From positions 1-29,153 of the forward strand of contig JAXDRV010000093.1 of NCBI GenBank assembly GCA_034090805.1: 29,153 bases of DNA, given 5' to 3'. Origin of the DNA: Ornithomonoglobus_A sp034090805 (GTDB lineage: Bacteria > Bacillota > Clostridia > UBA1381). Under the pieces are notes generated by a model. That model did no database searches. It was not told where the DNA came from and worked only from the letters and a program-made list of their open reading frames with translations. Both the position numbers and the translations under genes were made by a program. This document shows, in pieces, positions 15,530 through 22,881 of the stretch; within the stretch, counting starts at the first letter, position 1; each line of letters opens with the position of its first letter.

Positions 15530-17290
15530 TTATCTTCTCTTTGTTGCAACTTCCTCTGTTATCATAGCGATAAATTCATCAACAGTCATACTGCCCATAT
15601 CGCCGCCTTTTCTTGAACGCACGGAAATAACTCCGTTTTCAATATCCTTATCACCGGCAACGAGCATATACGGAACCTTTTCAAGCTGAGCCTCACGCAG
15701 CTTATAGCCGAGCTTCTCGCTCCTGTCGTCAATTTCCACTCTGATAATACCTGCATCCGCAAGCTTCTTTTTGATGTCATACATATAATCCAGATGCCTG
15801 TCGGCAATCGGCAGAAGCTTTACCTGAACAGGCGCAAGCCAGGTCGGGAATGCACCTGCATATTTTTCGATAAGCAGCGCAAGTGTTCTTTCATAGCAGC
15901 CTATTGATGTTCTGTGAATTATATACGGATTTTTCTTTGTACCGTCCTTGTCGGTATATTCCATACCGAATTTTTCGGCAAGCATCTGATCGATTTGTAT
16001 CGTTATAAGCGTATCCTCTTTGCCGTGAACGTTTTTAATCTGAATATCAAGCTTCGGACCGTAGAAAGCCGCTTCGCCTATGCCTATTTTATAATCTATT
16101 TTGAGATCGTCAAGAATGTTTTTCATCTTGCTCTGAGCCTCGTCCCACTGCTCCTCCGTGCCTATATACTTTTCGCGATTATCGGGATCCCACTGCGAGA
16201 AACGATATGTCACGTCTTCCTTTAGGCCGAGAGTGTCAAGAAGATAGTTTGTGAGCTCAAGACAACCCTTAAATTCCCCCTCAAGCTGCTCCGGGGTACA
16301 CATCAGATGTCCCTCCGAAATCGTAAACTGACGCACTCTTATAAGCCCGTGCATCTCGCCGGACGCCTCGTTTCTGAAAAGCGTCGACGTTTCGTTAAGA
16401 CGCATCGGAAGATCTCTGTAGGAGCGGCCTCTGTTCAAAAATGCCTGATATTGGAATGGGCAGGTCATAGGACGAAGCGCAAATACTTCTTTATCGTTGT
16501 CGGGATCTCCCAGAACAAACATACCATCTCTGTAATGATCCCAGTGACCTGAAATCTTATACAAATCACTCTTTGCCATCAACGGGGTCTTGGTTAGCTG
16601 CCAACCTCTCTTTTGCTCCTCATCTTCAATCCAACGCTGTAAAAGCTGAATTATTCTTGCGCCCTTCGGCAGCATAATCGGCAGTCCCTGACCTATATAA
16701 TCACACGTGGTAAACAGCTCAAGCTCACGTCCAAGCTTGTTATGATCTCTCTTTTTTGCCTCTTCAAGAGCCTCAAGGTGACTTTCAAGATCTTCTTTGT
16801 TCGTGAATGCCGTACCGTAGATTCTTTGCAGCATTTTATTTTTCTCATCGCCTCTCCAGTATGCACCCGTTGCACTCAAAAGCTTGAAGGCTTTGACCTT
16901 TGAGGTGTATTTTACATGAGGTCCGGCACAAAGATCCGTAAAGTCGCCCTGCTTGTAAAAGGATATTACCGCATCTGAAGGCAGCTCATTTATAAGCTCA
17001 ATTTTATACGGCTCATCCTTCATCAGCTCCAGTGCCTCCGCTCTCGGAAGCTCAAAGCGTTCAACCTTGAGATTTTCCTTTGCTATCTTTTTCATTTCCT
17101 TCTCAAGAGCATCAAGATCCTCACGAGTAAAGGTATGCTCTGTATCAAAATCATAATAAAAGCCTGTATCTATCGCCGGTCCTATTGCGAGCTTTACGTC
17201 CGGATACAGCCTTTTCACAGCCTGCGCAAGCACGTGCGATGCAGTATGTCTGAGTGTTTGCAGTTCGTTCATTTCGTTCTTCAGTTCCAT
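15530..17290 (-). CDS. thrS: Threonyl-tRNA synthetase lacking the TGS domain
   Basis: The 586-residue enzyme charges tRNA-Thr. It begins directly with the N2 editing domain: HTASH (15-19) and the DLCAGPH motif form the HxxxH...CxxxH editing site that removes Ser. The class II core has RPMTCPFQ with the zinc Cys, motif 2 FRNEASGEMHGLIRVRQF, EGH, and motif 3 HRTSIGCYERTLALLIE. The C-terminal anticodon-binding domain ends with VRSRKGGDMGSM. The N-terminal TGS domain of about 60 residues usual in ThrS is absent; the start is firm (GGAGG 7 bases before ATG, no longer frame), so this is a natural short form rather than a broken gene. Expression is controlled by the upstream threonine T-box. Confidence 0.97.
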   Translation of the reverse strand: MELKNEMNELQTLRHTASHVLAQAVKRLYPDVKLAIGPAIDTGFYYDFDTEHTFTREDLDALEKEMKKIAKENLKVERFELPRAEALELMKDEPYKIELINELPSDAVISFYKQGDFTDLCAGPHVKYTSKVKAFKLLSATGAYWRGDEKNKMLQRIYGTAFTNKEDLESHLEALEEAKKRDHNKLGRELELFTTCDYIGQGLPIMLPKGARIIQLLQRWIEDEEQKRGWQLTKTPLMAKSDLYKISGHWDHYRDGMFVLGDPDNDKEVFALRPMTCPFQYQAFLNRGRSYRDLPMRLNETSTLFRNEASGEMHGLIRVRQFTISEGHLMCTPEQLEGEFKGCLELTNYLLDTLGLKEDVTYRFSQWDPDNREKYIGTEEQWDEAQSKMKNILDDLKIDYKIGIGEAAFYGPKLDIQIKNVHGKEDTLITIQIDQMLAEKFGMEYTDKDGTKKNPYIIHRTSIGCYERTLALLIEKYAGAFPTWLAPVQVKLLPIADRHLDYMYDIKKKLADAGIIRVEIDDRSEKLGYKLREAQLEKVPYMLVAGDKDIENGVISVRSRKGGDMGSMTVDEFIAMITEEVATKRR

Positions 17291-17307
17291 AATTAATCCT
17301 CCATTCC

Positions 17308-17322
17308 GCTGTCATAGACAGC
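17308..17322 (-). repeat. Short hairpin before the thrS ribosome site
   Basis: GCTGTC at 17308-17313 pairs with GACAGC at 17317-17322 around a 3-base loop, 6 bases upstream of the GGAGG. It may tune translation after read-through of the T-box. Could be chance. Confidence 0.3.
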
Positions 17323-17346
17323 TCAAATAATATAACACATATGATT

Positions 17347-17391
17347 AAAAAGCACCCCCAAACAGATGCTTTACATCTATTTAGGGGTGCT
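17347..17391 (-). terminator. T-box-controlled intrinsic terminator
   Basis: On the minus strand AGCACCCC (17384-17391) pairs with GGGGTGCT (17351-17358), extended by an inner GATG/CATC stem, and a U-run at 17347-17351 follows. It overlaps the 3' side of the T-box antiterminator region, as expected for transcriptional T-boxes. Confidence 0.9.
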
Positions 17392-17603
17392 GCAAAATAG
17401 CACGGTTCCACCCTAATTACAGCATAATTTGCTGTCACTCATGCGCCGTTATCGCCGACATACGTCTTAGTCTACTTGGATTTCTCCGTTCGGTAAGCAA
17501 CTCAAAAGTGGTGTTCATTCAATACCGCCTCAAAGGTACTTACAGCCTCGATACCCTCTCTCTTTCAGGTTTTGCATTGAATTACTGTCTTTATCATCGT
17601 CTT
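17347..17603 (-). promoter_or_regulatory. T-box leader controlling thrS (threonine, ACC specifier)
   Basis: The minus-strand transcript contains the T-box core AGGGTGGAACCGTGCT at 17399-17414, whose TGGA can pair with the tRNA acceptor end. Upstream, the AG-rich AGAGAGAGGG is the stem I AG-bulge region, and near the 3' side of stem I, GAACACCAC contains an ACC codon (17510-17512), which fits threonine in the specifier loop. A terminator follows at 17347-17391 and competes with the antiterminator. Uncharged tRNA-Thr would bind and allow thrS (and probably yunB and ligA) to be transcribed. Confidence 0.93.
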
Positions 17604-17609
17604 ATCTGT

Positions 17610-17638
17610 ATTATTGCACATTTTTTCGGTTTTGTCAA
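17610..17638 (-). promoter_or_regulatory. Promoter of the thrS T-box transcript
   Basis: TTGACA (17633-17638) and AATAAT (17610-17615) are separated by 17 bases on the minus strand. The -35 element starts only 9 bases after the hemW stop, so thrS is transcribed separately from hemW, or also by read-through. Confidence 0.75.
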
Positions 17639-17646
17639 GCATTTAT

Positions 17647-18753
17647 TTAAAAATTCAGCATAAATTCGCACATAACCGAATTGGAAACATCGATTCCGCG
17701 CTCCGTAAGCCTGTAATTTGCCCCGATATGCTCCATTAATCCGAGAGAAATAAATCTTTCCAGCTCACCGCCAAAGACTTCTGTTATCGGATTATTAAAC
17801 CTTTTATGGAAATCGTCCGCACTGACTCCGCTGCTTTTTCTTAATCCTAGCATCATAAATTCCGAAATCTCATCTTCACGAGTAAGTGAAATATACTCAC
17901 GCCTACCTCCTGAAATGTATTCGTTTATATCAGTCGTGTTTGAATATCGAGTATGAGAAACATAGCTGTGCGCTGCCGCACCAAGTCCTATATACTCCAT
18001 ACAGTCCCAATATTTGATATTGTGTTTACATTCAAAGCCGACTTTCGAAAAGTTAGATATTTCATAGCGGTTAAACCCATGTTTTGCAAGAAAATCAACA
18101 GTATTGTAATACATTTCTCTGTCTGTTTCCTCGTCCGGTACATGAATTTCTCCTTTTAAATATTTATCATTAAGGGGTGTCCCGGCTTCAATAATAAGAC
18201 TGTATGCGCTTATATGATTAATCGGTAAATCAACGGCAGCTTTTAACGAATACATAAGGCTCTCAGGCGTCTGACCGGGGAGTGCTGTCATAAGGTCAAT
18301 GCTTATGTTTTTAAATCCGTTTTCGCTAAGAGCGCACACTGTATTATATGCAGTTTCAGCGCTATGTATCCGCCCTATGCGCTTCAACTCATCATCATTA
18401 AAGCTCTGAACGCCCACGCTTATCCTGTTTACGCCTCCGTCAAGCAAAGCTTTAATCTTTTTTGGGGTTATTGTTCCGGGATTACATTCGGTTGTTATTT
18501 CCGCATTACCGCTGATGCAAAAGCACCTATATATACCTCTTAGCAGCTTTAAAATCAATTCCGGCGGCAAAACAGTCGGAGTACCGCCGCCGATGAAAAC
18601 CGTATCTATATCCTCACCCCTATATTGCTCCGCTTCACGCAGGACTGCATTGATATACGGCTCATAAATTTCATTGCAATTCGTATATGATACAAAATCA
18701 CAGTAGCTGCATTTTTTGATACAAAACGGAATATGAATATACAGTCCCTTCAT
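17647..18753 (-). CDS. hemW: Radical SAM heme chaperone HemW (formerly oxygen-independent coproporphyrinogen oxidase-like)
   Basis: The 368-residue protein has the radical SAM cluster motif CIKKCSYC at 11-18, then FIGGGTPTVL and TTECNPGTI, which belong to the HemN/HemW superfamily. It lacks the fourth Cys after the motif that coproporphyrinogen dehydrogenase HemN carries (here DF follows), and it is shorter than HemN, so HemW, a heme-binding insertion chaperone, is the better call. The C-terminal HemN-type domain is present (EFMMLGLRKSSGVS). A longer frame starts 13 codons upstream, but AAGGAG sits 7 bases before the ATG at 18753 and gives the family N-terminus. The gene lies behind the efp-unit terminator; its own promoter could not be fixed. 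Confidence 0.93.
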   Translation of the reverse strand: MKGLYIHIPFCIKKCSYCDFVSYTNCNEIYEPYINAVLREAEQYRGEDIDTVFIGGGTPTVLPPELILKLLRGIYRCFCISGNAEITTECNPGTITPKKIKALLDGGVNRISVGVQSFNDDELKRIGRIHSAETAYNTVCALSENGFKNISIDLMTALPGQTPESLMYSLKAAVDLPINHISAYSLIIEAGTPLNDKYLKGEIHVPDEETDREMYYNTVDFLAKHGFNRYEISNFSKVGFECKHNIKYWDCMEYIGLGAAAHSYVSHTRYSNTTDINEYISGGRREYISLTREDEISEFMMLGLRKSSGVSADDFHKRFNNPITEVFGGELERFISLGLMEHIGANYRLTERGIDVSNSVMCEFMLNF

Positions 18754-18790
18754 ACATAAACTCCTTAAAAATAAATTATTCGCTTTAAAC

Positions 18791-18819
18791 AAAGAAAGAC
18801 TGCCGTTTAAACGGCAGTC
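18791..18819 (-). terminator. Terminator of the efp unit
   Basis: The 22-bp perfect palindrome at 18798-18819 (GACTGCCG ... CGGCAGTC around TTTAAA) is followed on the minus strand by TTTCTTT (18791-18797). It lies 12 bases after the stop of the zinc-ribbon gene. Confidence 0.85.
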
Positions 18820-18831
18820 CGTACTGATCGA

Positions 18832-19335
18832 TTATTCGTCATCTTCCTCGTGGTGTTCACATCCGCAGTCGCAGTCATAATCAATATCAAGCTCAATTTC
18901 CTTCCGGCAATTAGGACATACTATGGAGCTGTCCTCATCAAGCATATCAAAATCGATCATAACATCTTCGCCGCAGTTGGGACATTCAAGCTCAAAAAGC
19001 TCGCTGTCATCATCATCGTCGTCATAATCAAAATCATAATCGTCGTCTTCATCGTCATCAAAATCATCATAATCAGACGAAACTCCACTGCCGCAAGCTG
19101 CATACAGATCATCTAAATCATCCGAAACCGCACAGAGACACTCATCAATTTCATCGATAGAATCCTCTGCATCATCAATACGCTCCGAGAGCTCCTCAAC
19201 CTGCTCGGTTAAAGCCTCAACCATATCGATAAGCTCGGCAATAACCTTGCCCTCATCGCTTTTCTCCGACAGTTTAATGCCGTCTGTAAGACCCTTCAGA
19301 TACGAAAGCTTTTTAATTAAGTCCTTATTATTCAT
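18832..19335 (-). CDS. Acid-rich zinc-ribbon protein with CD1247-like N-terminus
   Basis: The 167-residue protein begins with a helical N-terminus (KKLSYLKGLTDGIKLSEKSD, 9-28) that matches the CD1247 N-terminal domain of clostridial proteins, then a coiled-coil-like stretch (about 30-75) and a very acidic linker (89-110, almost only Asp and Tyr/Phe). A two-knuckle zinc ribbon follows (Cys118/121 and Cys140/143), and the tail has three Cys and two His (155-162), which may form a second metal site. Function unknown; a nucleic-acid-associated or scaffolding role is possible. It starts 21 bases after the efp stop, so it is probably co-transcribed with efp and ends at the terminator at 18798-18819. 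Confidence 0.8.
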   Translation of the reverse strand: MNNKDLIKKLSYLKGLTDGIKLSEKSDEGKVIAELIDMVEALTEQVEELSERIDDAEDSIDEIDECLCAVSDDLDDLYAACGSGVSSDYDDFDDDEDDDYDFDYDDDDDDSELFELECPNCGEDVMIDFDMLDEDSSIVCPNCRKEIELDIDYDCDCGCEHHEEDDE

Positions 19336-19356
19336 AATACAACGTCCTTTCCGGAG

Positions 19357-19920
19357 TTACTTATTAACACGCTCCATGTATTCGCCGGTTCTTGTATCTA
19401 CACGAATAATATCCGAACCGTCAACGAACAGCGGAACCTGAATAACCGCACCTGTTTCAAGAGTTGCGGGCTTTGTTGCGCCTGTTGCGGTATTTCCCGC
19501 AAAGCCGGGTTCAGTTTCCGTAATAGCCAGCTCCACAAATGTGGGAGGCTCTACGCCGAATACATTGCCCTTGTATGACATAACACGACACACATCGTTT
19601 TCCTTAACAAATTTCATCTGTTCTTCTATCTCCGATTTTGCAATATCAAGCATATCGAAGGTTTCGTTGTCCATAAAATGATAGAAATCATCGTCACCGT
19701 AGGAATATGACATATCCTTTCTGTCAATATGAGCTTCCTCAAACTTTTCCGTAGGTCTGAAGGTCTTCTCAACAACACCGCCGTTGATTATATTCTTTAA
19801 CTTTGTTCTTACAAACGCTGCTCCCTTACCCGGCTTAACGTGCTGGAACTCAACAATCTGATATACGTTTCCCTCATGCTCAAACGTTCTGCCGTTTCTG
19901 AATTCACCTGCTGTAATCAT
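19357..19920 (-). CDS. efp: Elongation factor P
   Basis: The 187-residue factor rescues ribosomes stalled at polyproline. The KOW-like N-domain contains VKPGKGAAFVRTKLKN, with Lys32 at the loop tip that in many bacteria is modified. The two OB domains follow, with the late motif DGSDIIRVDTRTGEYMERV. The tip sequence PGKGAAF is of the Lys type; no modification enzyme (epmAB, earP, ymfI) is in the window. AGGAGG is 8 bases upstream of the ATG. A promoter at 19963-19991 drives efp and the zinc-ribbon gene behind it. Confidence 0.97.
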   Translation of the reverse strand: MITAGEFRNGRTFEHEGNVYQIVEFQHVKPGKGAAFVRTKLKNIINGGVVEKTFRPTEKFEEAHIDRKDMSYSYGDDDFYHFMDNETFDMLDIAKSEIEEQMKFVKENDVCRVMSYKGNVFGVEPPTFVELAITETEPGFAGNTATGATKPATLETGAVIQVPLFVDGSDIIRVDTRTGEYMERVNK

Positions 19921-19962
19921 ATAACTAATCCTCCTAAGTAATTATTATAAGCATATATTTCT

Positions 19963-19991
19963 ATTGTAATATATTTTTTGCGTAATGTCAA
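19963..19991 (-). promoter_or_regulatory. Promoter of efp and the zinc-ribbon gene
   Basis: TTGACA (19986-19991) and TACAAT (19963-19968) are 17 bases apart on the minus strand, about 40 bases upstream of the efp start. The transcription start is expected near 19956. Confidence 0.8.
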
Positions 19992-20018
19992 GTGTTTTTT
20001 TACTCAAATTACATGTCG

Positions 20019-20699
20019 TCAATCAATTGTTTTTATTATTCCTGATATTCTGCCGTATATGTCCTCATGGATTTCCTCAATCGTCCGCAGCCTGCCGTTA
20101 TCAACGCATGATATTATTTCCCAGCCGTATCTTTCGGCAACAAACAACGCATTATCATAGCTTTTTTGCAGATATTCTCCGTTGCTTTCGTGAATATCCT
20201 TCTGTTCTTTGCCGGTTATTTTGTTTGCTCTTTCACGCATGAGCCTTGCTCCCCACTCCGGCGGCATATCGAGGAAAATCGTTATGTCCGGCTTGGGAAG
20301 CTCCAGCTTGACAAATTCCAAATCAAAAAGCCAATTCAAAAAATCAAGCTTTTCAGCCTCAGTATCAAGCTTTCCCGCCTGATGTATCATATTAGACGAC
20401 ACATATCTGTCAGCGATAATCACCTCACCGCCGTTATATGCTTTGCCCCAATCTGATTTGTACGTCGCATACCTGTCTGCGGCAAAAAACACAGATGCGG
20501 CATATGCGCTTACGTCCTTCGGATCTTTGCCGAAATTACCGTTGAGATACATCTTAACCAATGCAGATGAATCACTTTCATACGCCGGGAATGACACAAG
20601 CCTTGCCTCACGGCTGTTTCGCAGCCGCTTAAGAAGCAGCTCCGTCTGCGTCTGCTTTCCGCTTGCGTCAACTCCGTCTATCGCTATTAAAATCCCCAT
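20019..20699 (-). CDS. tmk: dTMP-kinase-like nucleotide kinase
   Basis: The 226-residue P-loop protein has IDGVDASGKQTQT at 7-19 (Walker A), LVSFPAY at about 34-40, IIADRYVSSN at about 94-103 (the DR[YH] substrate-binding motif of thymidylate kinases), and a LID region with RERANKITGKEQKDIHE (about 154-170). It probably phosphorylates dTMP to dTDP. The Lys-Gln at the end of the P-loop and the longer LID differ from canonical Tmk (usually GKTTQ/GKSTQ), so a related deoxynucleoside kinase is possible, and a genome may hold another tmk. It starts 10 bases after tagA with an AGAGG ribosome site and is the last gene of the topoisomerase-citrate synthase unit. Confidence 0.85.
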   Translation of the reverse strand: MGILIAIDGVDASGKQTQTELLLKRLRNSREARLVSFPAYESDSSALVKMYLNGNFGKDPKDVSAYAASVFFAADRYATYKSDWGKAYNGGEVIIADRYVSSNMIHQAGKLDTEAEKLDFLNWLFDLEFVKLELPKPDITIFLDMPPEWGARLMRERANKITGKEQKDIHESNGEYLQKSYDNALFVAERYGWEIISCVDNGRLRTIEEIHEDIYGRISGIIKTID

Positions 20700-20709
20700 T
20701 GCGTACCTC

Positions 20710-21447
20710 TTAATCCTGCTTGAATTTTTTGCCCTTGGTAACTACCGTTGCAGCAAATTTCGGCAAATCCATCATTCTGCCGATGCGCCACGGTTCTTTT
20801 ACAAGCCTGTAAAACCACTCCATGCCTATTTTGCACCAAAAATCAGGCGCACGCTCCACACGTCCCGCAAATACGTCAAGACTTCCGCCTATCCCCATTG
20901 CAACCTTAACCTTAAGCTCATCTTTGTGAGAGTTTATCCACTGTTCCTGCTTGGGAGCACCAAGGCAGACGAATACAATATCCGCCCCGGAGCTGTTTAT
21001 TTGGTTTACAATATCTTCCTCTTCCTCAGGCTTAAAATATCCGTTTCTTGTTCCTGCAATATTAAGCTCCGGATATTCTTTTTTCAGATTTTCCGCAGCC
21101 TCCTCGGCAACACCGGGTTTTCCGCCGAAAAGAAACAGCTTATGGTCTGTATAATTCAGTTTTTCCAAAACTCTGCGTGCAATATCATATCCCGCCGCAC
21201 GTTCATTTATCGGCTTCTTTAATATTTTTGAGGCGTAAACAACGCCTATTCCGTCTGCTGTCAGCATATCCGCATCATTAAGCATTTCGCAAAATGCGGG
21301 ATTTCTGTACGCCTGCATTATTATTTCCGAATTTGGGGTAAATACCGTGTGAAGTCTGTCTTCATTAAAGTATCCCATTATTTTATCCGCAGCCTGCGGA
21401 ATATTGACCATATCTACCTTTACACCTAAAATATTAACCTTATCCAT
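20710..21447 (-). CDS. tagA: WecG/TagA/CpsF-family glycosyltransferase
   Basis: The 245-residue GT26 protein transfers N-acetylmannosamine-like sugars to a lipid-linked GlcNAc in wall polymer (teichoic acid or related) synthesis at the inner face of the membrane. Motifs: VFTPNSEIIMQAYRNP (about 35-50), MLTADGIGVVYASKIL, LFGGKPGVAEEAAENL, VCLGAPKQEQWI (about 159-170), MGIGGSLDVFAGRVERAP and the C-terminal GMEWFYRLVKEPWRIGR. Length is normal. The C-terminal region mediates membrane contact in the family. It lies 25 bases after citrate synthase and 10 before the kinase, in an unusual operon. Confidence 0.9.
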   Translation of the reverse strand: MDKVNILGVKVDMVNIPQAADKIMGYFNEDRLHTVFTPNSEIIMQAYRNPAFCEMLNDADMLTADGIGVVYASKILKKPINERAAGYDIARRVLEKLNYTDHKLFLFGGKPGVAEEAAENLKKEYPELNIAGTRNGYFKPEEEEDIVNQINSSGADIVFVCLGAPKQEQWINSHKDELKVKVAMGIGGSLDVFAGRVERAPDFWCKIGMEWFYRLVKEPWRIGRMMDLPKFAATVVTKGKKFKQD

Positions 21448-21472
21448 TATATCAATTCCTCATATAACCATA

Positions 21473-22843
21473 TTATCTTTCGGCAAGCGGCTTGTATGTC
21501 CTTGCCTTAATCAGAGATTTATATGCCGGGCGGATTATTCTTGAGCAGCCGAGAGCCTCCTCAAGCCTGTGCGCACACCAGCCGACACTTCTTGACATTG
21601 CAAAAAGCGGCGTAAACATATCGGACGATATTCCGAGCATCTTATACACCAGTCCGGAATACATATCAACATTGGCGCACATTACCTTATTGTTCTTCTT
21701 AACCTCAGCAAAAACCTCCGGGGTAAGCCTTTCTATTGACTTGTAAAGATTAAATTCTCTTTCAAACTCAGGCTTTTCCCGTACAAGTCTTTCTGCTCTT
21801 TCCTTCAAAAGCACGCACCGAGGGTCACTGTAGGTATATATAGCATGACCCATGCCGTATATAAGTCCCTCTCCGTCAAAAGCTTCATGACGAAGTATTT
21901 TTGCCAGATAATCTCTTATTTCTCCGTCATCTTCCCAGTTTGCAACATTTTCCTCGATATTATTCATCATCGCCATAACCTTTGCATTCGCACCGCCGTG
22001 ACGAGGGCCTTTAAGTGAGCCTATGGCTGCGGCTATTGCGCTGTATGTGTCTGTACCCGACGAGGAAACCACACGTGTGGTGAAGGTTGAATTGTTTCCG
22101 CCACCGTGCTCTGCATGAATCATAAACAGAACATCAAGCATTTCAGCCTCCTCACGTGTATACTGATTATCGGGGCGCAGCATATAGAGCAGATTTTCGG
22201 ATGTAGAAAGCTTAGGCTGCGGCGCATGAAGATAAAGGCTGTTGCCATCGTGATAGTGGCTTTTTGCCTGATAGCCGTATGCCGCCATTACCGGAAGCCT
22301 TGCAATAAGCTCTATTGACTGTCTCAAAATATTCCCGGCGCTGACCTCATCGGGATTATCATCATATGAATATGCCGCAAGTACGCTTCTTGCCATTTTG
22401 TTCATTATATCCTTGCTTGGAGCTTTTAAAATCATATCCTCGGCAAATCCCATCGGAAGAGTTCTGAGATTTCCTATAAGACGTGTAAAAGCCGTAAGTG
22501 TATCTTTGTCGGGAAGATTTCCGAACAGCAGTAAATACACAACCTCCTCAAATCCGAAGCGTCCCTCCGCCTCCGCATTGTGAACGAGATCTGTTATATC
22601 ATAGCCTCTGTATCGAAGATGACCCTCTGTCGGAATTTTCTCGCCGTCATCGATGTAATATCCTATAACGGCACCGACTGACGTAAGACCGGCTATTACG
22701 CCTGTTCCGTCATCGTTACGGAGCCCTCGTTTAACTCCGTACTTTTTAAAGGTATCCCTTGGGAATGGCTTATACATTCCTTCTGCCTGATGTTGAAACC
22801 GCTCTTTAAGCGCATTTTTTTCCTCAGGTGTCAACATAATCAT
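21473..22843 (-). CDS. Citrate synthase
   Basis: The 456-residue protein condenses acetyl-CoA and oxaloacetate. Active-site pieces are all present: His246 in HAEHGGGNNSTFTTR, His282 in GPRHGGAN, His333 in GMGHAIYTYSDPR, and Asp393 in NVDMYSG. The fold is of the Si type, related to the citrate/2-methylcitrate synthase group; a large subdomain (residues 1-60) precedes GYRGYDI-type contacts. No NADH-binding N-terminal domain typical of Gram-negative type II enzymes is visible. It probably supplies citrate and 2-oxoglutarate for glutamate synthesis in an anaerobe. The gap to the upstream topoisomerase gene is only 38 bases without a terminator. AAAGGA precedes the ATG at 22843. Confidence 0.95.
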   Translation of the reverse strand: MIMLTPEEKNALKERFQHQAEGMYKPFPRDTFKKYGVKRGLRNDDGTGVIAGLTSVGAVIGYYIDDGEKIPTEGHLRYRGYDITDLVHNAEAEGRFGFEEVVYLLLFGNLPDKDTLTAFTRLIGNLRTLPMGFAEDMILKAPSKDIMNKMARSVLAAYSYDDNPDEVSAGNILRQSIELIARLPVMAAYGYQAKSHYHDGNSLYLHAPQPKLSTSENLLYMLRPDNQYTREEAEMLDVLFMIHAEHGGGNNSTFTTRVVSSSGTDTYSAIAAAIGSLKGPRHGGANAKVMAMMNNIEENVANWEDDGEIRDYLAKILRHEAFDGEGLIYGMGHAIYTYSDPRCVLLKERAERLVREKPEFEREFNLYKSIERLTPEVFAEVKKNNKVMCANVDMYSGLVYKMLGISSDMFTPLFAMSRSVGWCAHRLEEALGCSRIIRPAYKSLIKARTYKPLAER

Positions 22844-22881
22844 AATTTCCTTTCCTTACGGCATTACACCGTTTATTTTTC

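Noticed and set aside
19001..19080. Microsatellite-like run of ATCATC/TCGTCG units
   Set aside because: It is the Asp-rich coding part of the zinc-ribbon protein; codons vary between GAT and GAC, so it is not a simple repeat tract.
20443..21222. 259-codon plus-strand open frame
   Set aside because: Crosses two clear minus-strand genes (kinase and glycosyltransferase); no start signal and no family features.
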